DNA of 64,000 nt from Actinomycetes bacterium. GTDB lineage: Bacteria > Actinomycetota > Acidimicrobiia > Acidimicrobiales > RAAP-2. The position numbers were made by a program, and so were the translations under genes. How positions within the stretch are numbered: position 1 is the first letter of the stretch; every line of letters starts with the position of its first letter. The DNA lies in assembly GCA_021782915.1 (NCBI GenBank), contig JAJXUK010000004.1:1-64000 (forward strand). Direction: 5' to 3'. The notes under the pieces were generated by a model. It was not told where the DNA came from, ran no database searches, and saw only the letters and a program-made list of their open reading frames with translations. Below, piece by piece: positions 15,712-23,877 of the stretch.

Positions 15712-18063
15712 GTGCATCCCTGGGCAGAGCGCCTGCACGGCGTCATGAACCGCCTGCCTCCGTGGCTGGGTCCAGTGTTGCTCATTGTCCTTGCGGTGCT
15801 GGCGGGCAACGCCATGTACCTGACGGGCCAGACGATCAATGACCCCATCTCCTGGACGGCGGGGATCTCGCACCAGTTGTGCCACGTCACCTGCGGGCGC
15901 CCCGCCATCGACCCGAACGTCGGCTTCATCACCCAGCCCATGGGACATCTCGCGGCCTACGACCTGCTCCACGGGCACCTGCCGCTCTGGAACTACTACG
16001 AGGGCCTCGGTGCGCCCCTGGCCGGAGAGATGCAGTCCGCGGCCCTGTTCCCGCTCACGCTGCTCTTCGCCTTCCCCGCCGGGCTGCTCTGGTTCCACCT
16101 CATCCTCGAGCTGATCGCCGGCGTCAGCACCTACTTCCTGCTGCGACGCCTGGGCCTGCCCTCGGTGGCCGGGGTGATCGGTGGATCGCTCTTCGCCCTC
16201 AACGGCACGTACGCCTGGATCGGCAACTCCGCGCTCAACCCCGTGGCCTTCCTGCCACTGCTGCTGCTCGGCCTGGAAGTCATCTACGACGCGGTGCGCG
16301 ACAGGCGCGCGCACGGCTGGTATCTAATGGCGCTGGCTCTGGCGCTGTCGTTCTACGCCGGATTCCCCGAAACCGCGTATCTGGACGGCCTGCTCGCCCT
16401 GGGCTGGGCCGTCGTGCGCCTGTTCTCCCTCGAGCGCTCACGACGACTCGTCGCCGCGGTGCGGGTGGGCATCGGGGGCATCGTCGGTGGACTGCTGAGT
16501 CTGCCAATCATGGTTCCCTTCATGGACTACCTGAAGCAGGCCAACGTTGGCGGCCACGTCGCCACCGTGGACGGAACGGCCCACATCGCGGGCAGCGCGT
16601 ACCCCATGCTGCTGGATCCCTACGTCTACTCGACCATCTTCTCGAACTCGGCGGTGACCAATGCCTGGGGCGGGATCGGGGGCTACTTCGGCGCCAGCGT
16701 GGCCGTCCTGGGTCTCGTGGGCCTGCTGGGTTCTCGCCTGCGCTCACTGCGCATCTACCTCGCCGCCTGGGTTCTGCTCGGCATGGGCCTGCTGGACAAC
16801 TTCCTGAACGTCCGGCGCGCCTGGAACCTCCTGCCCCAGATGGGCACGATCGCCGTGCCGCGCTACATCTTCCCCAGCCTCGAGATGGCCCTCGTCATCC
16901 TGGCCGCCCTCGGCGTGAGCGACCTGGTGGCCGGGTCACGTCGCGTGCGCTGGAATCTGCCCGGCGCCGGGCTCGTGGTGCTGGCGATGACGTTGCTGGG
17001 GGTAGCCACCGCGGCCAAGTACAACGACGGCTTCGTCGTCGCCGGCAAGAAGCGGACCATCCTCATTGGCCTGCACGCCCTGCCGTTCATCGCCATCGGA
17101 CTGCTCGTCGCGCTCGGCGTGCTGCTAGCCCTGACGCGCTGGCGCGGCACGATCTGGCTCATCGCCCTGGTGGCGGTGGGCGAGGCCGTGCTGTACTTCT
17201 TCACCCCCACGGCCGAGGCGCCGAAGCAGATCACCCTCGACGAGGCCCCCATCGCCTTCCTCAAGGCCCACCAGGGCTACGAGCGCTTCCTCGACTTCGC
17301 CGTGCTCTACCCGAACTGGGGCAGCCAGTACGGGCTCTACGAGGTCAACCAGGTCGACCTGCCCTTCCCGCACGCCTACGCGGACTTCCTGGCCAGCACG
17401 CTCTATCCGGGGCTGTATCCGTCCAATCAGTTCACCGTGCACGCGGGCATGGCCGGCATCATCAACCAGGAGCAGGACCTGGTCACCCACTTCTCCGCCT
17501 TCGAGCAGGCCTCGGTGAAGTACCTGCTCTTTCCGCACCAGGTCCCGCTCATGCCCGCACTCGCCAAGCTCGGGGTGACCCCGGTCTTCCGCGACTCGCT
17601 GGCCGCCATCTACCAGATGCCCACCACGCGTCACTTCATCTCGGCCTCCAACCCGAGCTGCATCGAGTCCACGGTCTCGGTGAACCACGCCAGCGTGGTC
17701 TGCCCATCCGGTCCAACGAGCCTGCTGCGCACCGAGCTGATGATGCCGGGCTGGCGTGCCTACGTCAACGGCCGCGAGGTGCCCATCACCACGGTGGACG
17801 GTGTCTACCAGTCGATCAGCCTGCCGGCGGGCACCTCGAGCGTGCGCTACAGCTTCCGCCCGCCCCACGAGACCTTCGCCCTGGCCGGAGGCTTGCTCGG
17901 AATCCTCCTTATGATCGCGGCGTGGCTCTTCTCGCGCTACCGACGCCCCCGCGGCGCACACGCGGCCATCGCGGGCGTTCGGCCCGAGGCGGTCTTAGGC
18001 GCCGCGGCCTCGCCCTCCTCCTACTCAGCGGACTCTTCGGACTCCTCGTCCCCCAGTCCCTGA
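15712..18063 (+). CDS. YfhO-like polytopic membrane protein
   Basis: A 783-residue integral membrane protein with about twelve to fourteen hydrophobic helices and an extracytoplasmic domain of about 200 residues before a last helix near residue 725. The first outer loop contains the conserved HLAAYDLLHGHLPLWNYYEGLGAPL segment; YfhO-family proteins carry this pattern and share a GT-C-like fold. In Gram-positive bacteria YfhO glycosylates lipoteichoic acid; a similar lipid-linked sugar transfer is likely here. The last stretch, AASPSSYSADSSDSSSPS, is Ser-rich and overlaps the start region of the next gene. Codon 762 is the rare leucine codon TTA. Confidence 0.82.
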   Translation: MHPWAERLHGVMNRLPPWLGPVLLIVLAVLAGNAMYLTGQTINDPISWTAGISHQLCHVTCGRPAIDPNVGFITQPMGHLAAYDLLHGHLPLWNYYEGLGAPLAGEMQSAALFPLTLLFAFPAGLLWFHLILELIAGVSTYFLLRRLGLPSVAGVIGGSLFALNGTYAWIGNSALNPVAFLPLLLLGLEVIYDAVRDRRAHGWYLMALALALSFYAGFPETAYLDGLLALGWAVVRLFSLERSRRLVAAVRVGIGGIVGGLLSLPIMVPFMDYLKQANVGGHVATVDGTAHIAGSAYPMLLDPYVYSTIFSNSAVTNAWGGIGGYFGASVAVLGLVGLLGSRLRSLRIYLAAWVLLGMGLLDNFLNVRRAWNLLPQMGTIAVPRYIFPSLEMALVILAALGVSDLVAGSRRVRWNLPGAGLVVLAMTLLGVATAAKYNDGFVVAGKKRTILIGLHALPFIAIGLLVALGVLLALTRWRGTIWLIALVAVGEAVLYFFTPTAEAPKQITLDEAPIAFLKAHQGYERFLDFAVLYPNWGSQYGLYEVNQVDLPFPHAYADFLASTLYPGLYPSNQFTVHAGMAGIINQEQDLVTHFSAFEQASVKYLLFPHQVPLMPALAKLGVTPVFRDSLAAIYQMPTTRHFISASNPSCIESTVSVNHASVVCPSGPTSLLRTELMMPGWRAYVNGREVPITTVDGVYQSISLPAGTSSVRYSFRPPHETFALAGGLLGILLMIAAWLFSRYRRPRGAHAAIAGVRPEAVLGAAASPSSYSADSSDSSSPSP

Positions 18064-18584
18064 GCGGCGCGACGGGCGCCAATCACGCCCGCCCCCGCCT
18101 CGACGCGACGTTCCACTCGAGCCTGGCCACGCTGTGGCGGGCGATCCGCACCGACGACGTCGCACTGGCCCAGCGCGTGTTCTTCCCGCGCGCGGCCTAC
18201 CTGTCCATGAAGACCGGACAGATACCCGCGCCGAGCGCGGACTACGCGCACCGACTGATCGCACTGTACGACCGTGACCTGGCCGCCTATCACCGCTGGG
18301 CCCGCGGGGCCCGTCTGCTGCGCGTGGAGGCGACCGCCTCCTCCGCGGCCTGGATCGCCCCGGGCACCTGTGAGAACCGCATTGGCTACTGGCACCTGCC
18401 CGGCGTGCGACTCGTGGTGGCCCGCGAGCACCGCGTCGCCTCCGTGGGCGTGTTCTCACTCATCTCCTGGGCCGGGCGCTACTACGTCGTGCACCTCGGG
18501 CCGAATCCGCGGCCCGTGAACGTCGGCACGCTCGACGCGCCCCAACTCGGCCCGGGTCGTCCCGGCCCACCGGGAGGCTGCTAG
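17922..18584 (+). CDS. Small secreted protein, unknown (start uncertain)
   Basis: A coding frame that clearly continues past the YfhO stop to TAG 18584. It has a basic stretch, then LALLLLSGLFGLLVPQSLSGA, a signal-peptide core, then about 165 mature residues (WRAIRTDDVALAQRVFFPRAAY, APGTCENRIGYWHLPG, SLISWAGRYYVVHLGPNPRP). The only reasonable in-frame start is GTG 17922, inside the yfhO gene in another frame, giving a long n-region; no ribosome site is visible. The two codons families overlap for at least 60 bases even if the true start is later. Its position suggests a role with the YfhO-like protein. Confidence 0.6.
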   Translation: MALLALPTPPRRTRGHRGRSARGGLRRRGLALLLLSGLFGLLVPQSLSGATGANHARPRLDATFHSSLATLWRAIRTDDVALAQRVFFPRAAYLSMKTGQIPAPSADYAHRLIALYDRDLAAYHRWARGARLLRVEATASSAAWIAPGTCENRIGYWHLPGVRLVVAREHRVASVGVFSLISWAGRYYVVHLGPNPRPVNVGTLDAPQLGPGRPGPPGGC

Positions 18585-19726
18585 GTCGGCGGCGCGATCG
18601 CCCCGCCGGGGCCCACGAGGGCGGCCGCGGGGCCGAAGTCGGCGCGACTCAACCCGTTCACGAAGGACGCCGCCTGGCCGGTGGGGTCCACGTGAGCCTG
18701 ACCATCAGCGCTCAGCAGGAGCGAGACGAAGCGAGCCGACTCGAAACGACCTCGCGCGTCCAGGCTCACCCGCAGGATCGCCGAGTAGCGCAGGTCTCCC
18801 AGCGTGGCGAAGTCGTAGAAGTTCGTGAAGTCGCCCAGGCTGTAGTCGATGAGGTGGCCCCGGTAGAACTCCAGGCCGCGCAGCACGTGAGGACCGCTGG
18901 CGATCACCAGGTCGGCCCCGGCCCGCACCGCCAGGTGGGCGAAGTCGTAGGGATTGCCCCGGTTCTCGCCGTAGAACGTCTCGGTCCTACGGGTGACGTG
19001 ATCGGCCGAGGGACCCTCCGCGCCGGCGTGCATGTACACCACGACCACGTTGGCCTCCTGGGCCGCGCGCTGGATCAGGGCCGTGGCGTGCGGGACGTCC
19101 AGCAGGTTGTTGGTGTTGTAGTACGGCGCGAAGCCCACGACGGCCACACGCAGCGAGCCCTCGCGTAGCACCGCGATCTGTCCCGGCAGGCCCGCCTGGG
19201 CGATGCCGGCCCTCGCCAGGGCCGACGAGGTCGAGGCGGCCCCGGGCGCACCAAAGTCCCACGAGTGGTTGTTCGCGCTGTTGAGCACGGTGAAGCCGGC
19301 GTCGCGATACACGCGCGCGTAGCTGGTCGGATCCTTGAACGCGTAACAGCCCGTTGACGTCGCGGTGCACTTGGACGTGCCCGCTTGAGTAAAGGTTCCC
19401 TCGAGGTTGCCGAAGACGACCGGGGCCGCCAGGGCCGCGCGCACCGGCTCAAAGTAGGCGCCCGCATCCGGCGGCAGCTGTGGGCCGTTGCCCAGGATGG
19501 TGTCGCCCACGGCGGCCAGCGTGACGCTGGGCACCAGAGTCGTGCTGGGTGACGACGTGCTCGGGGGCGCCGGCGTCGTGGACACGACGGACGCGCCCCG
19601 CGCCCTCGCGCTCGCCGGACGCGAACGCACACGCGAAGCACCGAGGGCCCCAACGACGAGCACGATCACCAGCACGGGCGCGAGCCAGCGCCGGGGCTCG
19701 CCCGCGGCGCGATGACGGCCTACCAC
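18581..19726 (-). CDS. capA: CapA family protein (poly-gamma-glutamate synthesis type)
   Basis: A 381-residue protein with a signal anchor (LAPVLVIVLVVGALG, residues ~14-28), a Ser/Thr/Pro linker and a metallophosphoesterase-like CapA domain. Motifs are TLAAVGDTILG, VFGNLEGTFT, NSANNHSWDFG, VVYMHAGAEG and SGPHVLRGLEFYRGHLIDYSLGDF. CapA is an extracytoplasmic enzyme required for poly-gamma-glutamate capsule in Bacillus; many actinobacterial homologues lack capBC, and none is seen here, so it may act on another polymer. GTG 19726 overlaps the upstream stop codon by 7 bases, indicating translational coupling with the glycosidase-like gene. Confidence 0.85.
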   Translation of the reverse strand: MVGRHRAAGEPRRWLAPVLVIVLVVGALGASRVRSRPASARARGASVVSTTPAPPSTSSPSTTLVPSVTLAAVGDTILGNGPQLPPDAGAYFEPVRAALAAPVVFGNLEGTFTQAGTSKCTATSTGCYAFKDPTSYARVYRDAGFTVLNSANNHSWDFGAPGAASTSSALARAGIAQAGLPGQIAVLREGSLRVAVVGFAPYYNTNNLLDVPHATALIQRAAQEANVVVVYMHAGAEGPSADHVTRRTETFYGENRGNPYDFAHLAVRAGADLVIASGPHVLRGLEFYRGHLIDYSLGDFTNFYDFATLGDLRYSAILRVSLDARGRFESARFVSLLLSADGQAHVDPTGQAASFVNGLSRADFGPAAALVGPGGAIAPPT

Positions 19727-20634
19727 GGCTGCGCCGCGTGAGGGCTCGTCGCACGGAACACGGCGAAGAAGTCCTTGGTGCTCGGGTAGAGGAAGCGCCC
19801 GGGGATCTGGTTCGGATTCGGCACGTCCAGGTGCGGGTTGGCCGCACCGGGCGCACCGTAGCTGACGAAAATCGGCCACTCGGGGTTGATGTCCAGCTCC
19901 ATCGCGCGCACGCAGCCGAGTTGGACCATGATCCGCGCGAGGCTCGACGACGTCTGAGCGGGCGCGGCCGCGTAGATGAGGTTGCCCGATGCGTCCACGC
20001 CGAGAGCGGTGCGCCACACGTCCGGCACGCCGTGCAGGGTGAGGCCCCAGAGGGCGTTGTTCGCGCTCAGGTGTGTGGGCCGAAAGTTGGACACCAGCAG
20101 CGCGAGGTTCTGGCGCGCCACCAGCACGTCGGGCCCGGGACGCGCCGGGCCCGCCCAGCTGATCACGTCGACGCGTCCGCTCCGGTAGCGCACGAGCGTG
20201 GCTTCACCGCGCACCATCGGGAAGTAGAGCGTGCGATTGACGTAGAAGCCCCCGGCGTGGTCGGTCTCGTAGAAGCCCGAGTTGAACGTCGCCAGCAGGC
20301 GCGAGCGAGCCGACGTCGGCACCATCTCGGGACCTCGGTTCAGCGGCGTGTCCCCGGGACCCTTGTAACCCGGATAGAGCGCGATCTGTGTGCTCGTTGA
20401 GCGGATCCAGGCCGCGTAGGCGACGATCGACGCCTGGGCCGGCACCGGGCGAAAGTGCGTGAGGTAGATCGGCGCGCCGGGGGCCCAGCTGTCCGCGCGA
20501 AACCAGGCACTGCAGGCGCCTCGGCTCACGCAGACCGGGTGAGGTGCGCCAACGGGACTCGTCGCGCCCGCCCCGGCGACCCGCAGTCCAGCCCCGAGTG
20601 CCAGAGCCAACACGACCAGACTCAACCGCTTCAC
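19720..20634 (-). CDS. Secreted phosphodiester glycosidase (NAGPA) domain protein
   Basis: A 304-residue secreted protein with a clear signal peptide (KRLSLVVLALALGAGLRVAGAGA). The mature part carries the NAGPA-domain landmarks: ATFNSGFYETDHAGGFYVN and, later, CVRAMELDINPEWPIFVSYG. The mammalian founder removes N-acetylglucosamine from a sugar-phosphodiester; bacterial members act on wall or exopolysaccharide phosphodiesters. GTG 20634 is favoured over GTG 20640 because TAGACT (20648-20643) lies 8 bases upstream of it. It is transcribed with capA. Confidence 0.78.
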   Translation of the reverse strand: MKRLSLVVLALALGAGLRVAGAGATSPVGAPHPVCVSRGACSAWFRADSWAPGAPIYLTHFRPVPAQASIVAYAAWIRSTSTQIALYPGYKGPGDTPLNRGPEMVPTSARSRLLATFNSGFYETDHAGGFYVNRTLYFPMVRGEATLVRYRSGRVDVISWAGPARPGPDVLVARQNLALLVSNFRPTHLSANNALWGLTLHGVPDVWRTALGVDASGNLIYAAAPAQTSSSLARIMVQLGCVRAMELDINPEWPIFVSYGAPGAANPHLDVPNPNQIPGRFLYPSTKDFFAVFRATSPHAAQPW

Positions 20635-20711
20635 TCGCACCGAGTCTACGGGGCCACTCGGCGCGGCCCGCCGGTGCTACCGTGAGCCACGCCGCGTACG
20701 TCGGAGGTGCG

Positions 20712-21491
20712 ATGACTCATCGCGTGGACGAGATCGATCTCAGCGCGCGACTCGGCGCCGAGGAGTCGGAGCGGCGCATCCTGGCCGCCCAGAGGCGTCT
20801 GACCCAGTTACGTCTGTTCACCGCCGGACTGCTCGGCACGCCACGCGGGCCCGGCCTGCTCGTGCTCTTCGAGGGCCTGGACGCGGCCGGCAAGGGTGGC
20901 TGCATCCGGCGCCTCACGGCCAGTCTGGACCCACGCCACGTGAGCGTGCGCCCGATCGGGGTGCCGACCGACGAGGAGCTTCGGCACCACTTCCTCTGGC
21001 GCTTCCAGCCCTCGATTCCGGGCTGGGGCCAGATGAGCGTGTTCGACCGCTCCTGGTACGGTCGCCTGCTCGTCGAGCGGGTCGAGGGCCTCGTGGACGG
21101 GCCCGGAGCCCGCCTCAGCGCCCAGGAGATCGTCGAGTTCGAGCGCAGCCTGGTCAACGACGGCACGACCCTGGTGAAGTTCTGGCTGCACATCTCGGAT
21201 GAGGAGCAGCTCGCGCGCTTCGAGAGCCGCGCGAAGGATCCACTCAAGCAGTGGAAGCTCACCCAGGAGGACTGGCTGAACCGCTCGCGGCGCGAGGCCT
21301 ACCTGGAGGCGCTGCGCGAGGCCGTGGACTGGACCGACCACGCGCACGCGCGCTGGGATCTCATCAGCGCGGAGAACAAGCCCTACGCCCGGGTGACGGT
21401 GCTCGAAACCCTGATCGAGAGGTGGGTACACGACCTGAGCGGCCGGGGCCTGACGGTACCCGCCGCGCACGGCGGCGACTACCTGCGCTGA
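20712..21491 (+). CDS. ppk2: Polyphosphate kinase 2 (PPK2) family protein
   Basis: A 259-residue P-loop kinase that transfers phosphate between polyphosphate and nucleotides. The Walker A is EGLDAAGKGG (residues 54-63), the Walker B is VFDRSWYGRLLVERVEG, and the lid module is followed by KFWLHISDEEQLARFESRAKDPLKQWKLT, all typical for PPK2. GGAGG five bases upstream supports ATG 20712. Subclass (NDP-, NMP- or two-step) cannot be set by eye. Codon 33 is TTA. The exopolyphosphatase at 48-49.5 kb would act against it. Confidence 0.9.
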   Translation: MTHRVDEIDLSARLGAEESERRILAAQRRLTQLRLFTAGLLGTPRGPGLLVLFEGLDAAGKGGCIRRLTASLDPRHVSVRPIGVPTDEELRHHFLWRFQPSIPGWGQMSVFDRSWYGRLLVERVEGLVDGPGARLSAQEIVEFERSLVNDGTTLVKFWLHISDEEQLARFESRAKDPLKQWKLTQEDWLNRSRREAYLEALREAVDWTDHAHARWDLISAENKPYARVTVLETLIERWVHDLSGRGLTVPAAHGGDYLR

Positions 21492-21509
21492 TCTGGAACA
21501 CTAAGGACT

Positions 21510-22457
21510 GTGCGCTACGGCATCACCATTCCCTTCGACGGCGTCAGCCTGCACGAGCACCGCGAATGGTTCTCTCGCGTGGCCGACCTCGGCTACACCG
21601 ACGTCTGGAGCTCCGAGGTCGACGGGGCCGACGGCTTCACCCCCCTCGCGCTGGCCGCGGCCTGGGAGTCGCGCCTGAATCTCGGCCTGGCCGTCGCGCC
21701 GGCCTTCACTCGCGGCCCGGGCCTCATGGCCATGACGGTCGCCGCGCTGGCCGAGGCGGCCCCGGGACGCTTCACGATGGGCCTGGGCGCCTCGAGCGCG
21801 CCAGTGGTGGAGCGCTGGAACGGCATCGCCTACGAGCGGCCCTACCAGCGCACCCGCGACGTGCTGCGCTTCCTGCGCCGAGCCCTGGCCGGCGAGAAGA
21901 TCGACGAGGCCTTCGAGACCTTCACGGTGCGCGGCTTCAAGCTCTCGCGTCTGCCCAGCGACCCCCCCGCGATCCTGCTCGGCGCGCTGCGTCCGGGCAT
22001 GCTGCACCTGGCGGGGCGCGAGGCGGACGGGGCGATCCTCAACTGGCTGGGGGCCGATGACGTGGCGCGCTGTCGAGCCGAATTGGCCGAGGACTCCCTG
22101 GTCGCCGCGCGCCTCTTCGTCGTGCCCACCGCGGACGCGGAGTTCGCGCGCGCCGTCGCGCGACGCATGATCTCCTCGTATCTCACCGTGCCCGCCTACG
22201 CCGCGTTTCATCGCTGGCTCGGGCGCGACGAGGACCTCGGTGCGATGTGGGAGGCCTGGGCCCAGGGTGACCGCAAGGCCGCCAACGCCGCCATCCCGGA
22301 TCACGTGGCCGACGAGCTCGTGATCCACGGGCCCTACGAGGCCTGCCGCGAGCACGTGGCGCGCTACCAGGCCGCCGGCGTGGACGTGCCGACGCTCGCC
22401 GTGATCGCCCCGGGGGCGGACCTGGGCGAGGTGCTCGAGGGCCTCGCGCCCCGCTGA
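21510..22457 (+). CDS. LLM-class F420-dependent oxidoreductase
   Basis: A 315-residue luciferase-like TIM-barrel protein. It starts RYGITIPFDGVSLHEHREWF and has DLGYTDVWSSEVDGADGFTPLALAAAWESR, GRFTMGLGASS, and TRDVLRFLRRALAGEKID, as seen in actinobacterial F420-dependent members. The C terminus DELVIHGPYEACREHVARYQAAGVDVPTLAV is the usual final helix-strand. Use of F420 is inferred from family branch and from cofD and cofE in the same window. TAAGGA supports GTG 21510. The substrate is unknown. It lies 30 bases before the riboflavin synthase gene. Confidence 0.85.
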   Translation: MRYGITIPFDGVSLHEHREWFSRVADLGYTDVWSSEVDGADGFTPLALAAAWESRLNLGLAVAPAFTRGPGLMAMTVAALAEAAPGRFTMGLGASSAPVVERWNGIAYERPYQRTRDVLRFLRRALAGEKIDEAFETFTVRGFKLSRLPSDPPAILLGALRPGMLHLAGREADGAILNWLGADDVARCRAELAEDSLVAARLFVVPTADAEFARAVARRMISSYLTVPAYAAFHRWLGRDEDLGAMWEAWAQGDRKAANAAIPDHVADELVIHGPYEACREHVARYQAAGVDVPTLAVIAPGADLGEVLEGLAPR

Positions 22458-22487
22458 GTCCCTACACTGGCCTCGACGAGGAGAGAC

Positions 22488-22997
22488 GTGGCCAAGGGCA
22501 AGAAGAACAAGACGTCGCGCCGGCGTATCGGCGTCGTGGACACCATGTTCGCGCGCTACGACATGGGCGGGGCGGCACGCGCCGAGCTGGCCGAGTGCCC
22601 CGGCTACAACCAGGACTTCGAGGTGATCAGCCAGACCGTGCCCGGCTTCAAGGACCTAGCCGTGGCGGCCAAGAACATGATCGAACGCGAGGGCTGCAAC
22701 ATCGTGGTGGCCCTGGGCATGCCGGGCGGGGCCCCGATCGACAAGCAGTGCGCCCACGAGGCCTCCCAGGGACTCATGCAGGCCCAGCTGATGACGTCGA
22801 CGCCGATCCTGGAGGTCTTCGTGCACGAGGACGAGGCTGACGACCCCGCGGTGTTGGCGCGCGTCTTCGAGAACCGCTCGCGCAGCCACGCGCGCAACGC
22901 GTACTGGATGCTCTTCGAGCCCGAGCAGCTCGCGCGCCGCGCCGGCCAGGGTGTGCGTCAGGGCTTCGAGGACGCCGGGCCCCTCGCACCCAGCTAG
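22488..22997 (+). CDS. ribC: Riboflavin synthase, archaeal type
   Basis: A 169-residue protein that matches archaeal riboflavin synthase (COG1731) across its whole length: GVVDTMFARYDM, TVPGFKDLAVAAKNMIE, EGCNIVVALGMPG, CAHEASQGLMQAQLMT, ILEVFVHEDEADDP, HARNAYWMLFEPE and RQGFEDAGP. The methanogen enzymes carry nearly the same blocks. This enzyme is a lumazine-synthase relative that dismutates two 6,7-dimethyl-8-ribityllumazine into riboflavin, and is unrelated to the usual bacterial RibE. A basic N-terminal tail (KGKKNKTSRRR) is extra. GTG 22488 follows GAGGAG. A bacterial host for this form is unusual. Confidence 0.9.
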   Translation: MAKGKKNKTSRRRIGVVDTMFARYDMGGAARAELAECPGYNQDFEVISQTVPGFKDLAVAAKNMIEREGCNIVVALGMPGGAPIDKQCAHEASQGLMQAQLMTSTPILEVFVHEDEADDPAVLARVFENRSRSHARNAYWMLFEPEQLARRAGQGVRQGFEDAGPLAPS

Positions 22998-23096
22998 GAC
23001 CCCGCTCGATCCTCGCGCAACGAGGTGCCGGCGCGTGAGCGAACACGACTCTTCGCGTGGCGCATCCGTGCACCCGGGGCCCAAAACACGCGACAC

Positions 23097-23102
23097 TATG
23101 GT
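23097..23102 (+). promoter_or_regulatory. Leaderless-type promoter -10 for the alpha/beta hydrolase
   Basis: TATGGT, 6 bases, GTG 23109. No ribosome site precedes the start. Confidence 0.5.
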
Positions 23103-23108
23103 GGGCGT

Positions 23109-23789
23109 GTGCCGAGCGCCTCACGCGACGGGGTGCAGATCCACTACGAGCTCGCCGGCAGCGCCAGCCCGCTCGTGCTCATCGGTGGTCTCAGCGTTCA
23201 CACCGGTGAGTACCGGGCACTCATCGACGCACTCGCGCGCCAGCACCGCGTGATCGCCCCCGACAATCGCGGAGCGGGCCTGAGCGACAAGCCCGACGAG
23301 GCGTACAGCTACGCGATGATGTCCGCGGACGCCCTCGCCGTGATGGACGCCGCCGGTGTGCCCAGCGCGCACATCGTCGGCTTCTCGATGGGTGCGAGCA
23401 TCGCCCTCGAGCTGTGCCTCGCGCACCCGGAGCGAGTGAGGACCCTCACGCTGATCGCGGGCAGCGCGAAGGAGCGCTCGCGCCGGCGCACGCGGCTGCT
23501 GGCCGGCCTCGCGGCCGTCGTGGCGCGCGACGCTGGTCACGGCATCCGCCACCAGTTCCGGGCGCGCCGCGGCTACGACGCCACGAGGCGTCTGGGCGAC
23601 GTGGACGTTCCCACCCTCGTGCTGCACGCGCAACGCGACCGTCTCGTGGCGGTGGCGCACGGACGCGAGCTGGCGCGTCTCATCCCTGACGCCCAGTTCC
23701 AGCTGATGCCCGGGGGCCACCTCGGCTGCCTGCGAGTGCACGCGCTCGCCTACGCCGAGCGCATCGACGCCTTCAGCGCCCACGACTGA
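23109..23789 (+). CDS. Alpha/beta hydrolase
   Basis: A 226-residue cytosolic hydrolase. The nucleophile elbow is VGFSMGAS with Ser as nucleophile, the oxyanion segment is LVLIGGLSVHTGEY, the acid is in VLHAQRDRLV and the histidine is in MPGGHLG. The cap domain is shortened to a basic stretch (KERSRRRTRLLAGLAAVVARD), making this smaller than the usual 260-280 residues. GTG 23109 is used because it follows a leaderless-type promoter and starts just before the first strand. Substrate is unknown; lactone or ester hydrolysis is likely. Confidence 0.85.
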   Translation: MPSASRDGVQIHYELAGSASPLVLIGGLSVHTGEYRALIDALARQHRVIAPDNRGAGLSDKPDEAYSYAMMSADALAVMDAAGVPSAHIVGFSMGASIALELCLAHPERVRTLTLIAGSAKERSRRRTRLLAGLAAVVARDAGHGIRHQFRARRGYDATRRLGDVDVPTLVLHAQRDRLVAVAHGRELARLIPDAQFQLMPGGHLGCLRVHALAYAERIDAFSAHD

Positions 23790-23836
23790 GCCGGGCGGGC
23801 GCGTCAGGTCCCCCGAGGGTGGTGGCTGAGCCCCAC

Positions 23837-23864
23837 TAGGCTTCCCGGTTACGCAGCAGTAACC
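23837..23864 (+). promoter_or_regulatory. Promoter with palindromic operator before the thiolase gene
   Basis: TAGGCT (23837-23842) is a plausible -10 element. A perfect inverted repeat, GGTTAC-N6-GTAACC (23847-23864), overlaps the expected transcription start at about 23849. A repressor bound there would block the promoter. TetR-type repressors of fatty-acid genes bind sites of this size, but no regulator gene is nearby. Confidence 0.5.
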
Positions 23865-23877
23865 ACGAGGAGGAACC

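Noticed and set aside
15879..17921. Upstream part of the frame that ends at 18584
   Set aside because: Overlaps the clear YfhO-like gene in another frame and is Arg/Pro/Ala-rich; only the last part with a signal-peptide core looks coding.
19727..20017. N-terminal extension of the CapA frame
   Set aside because: It overlaps the glycosidase-like gene and has shadow composition; the GTG at 19726 gives a normal signal anchor.
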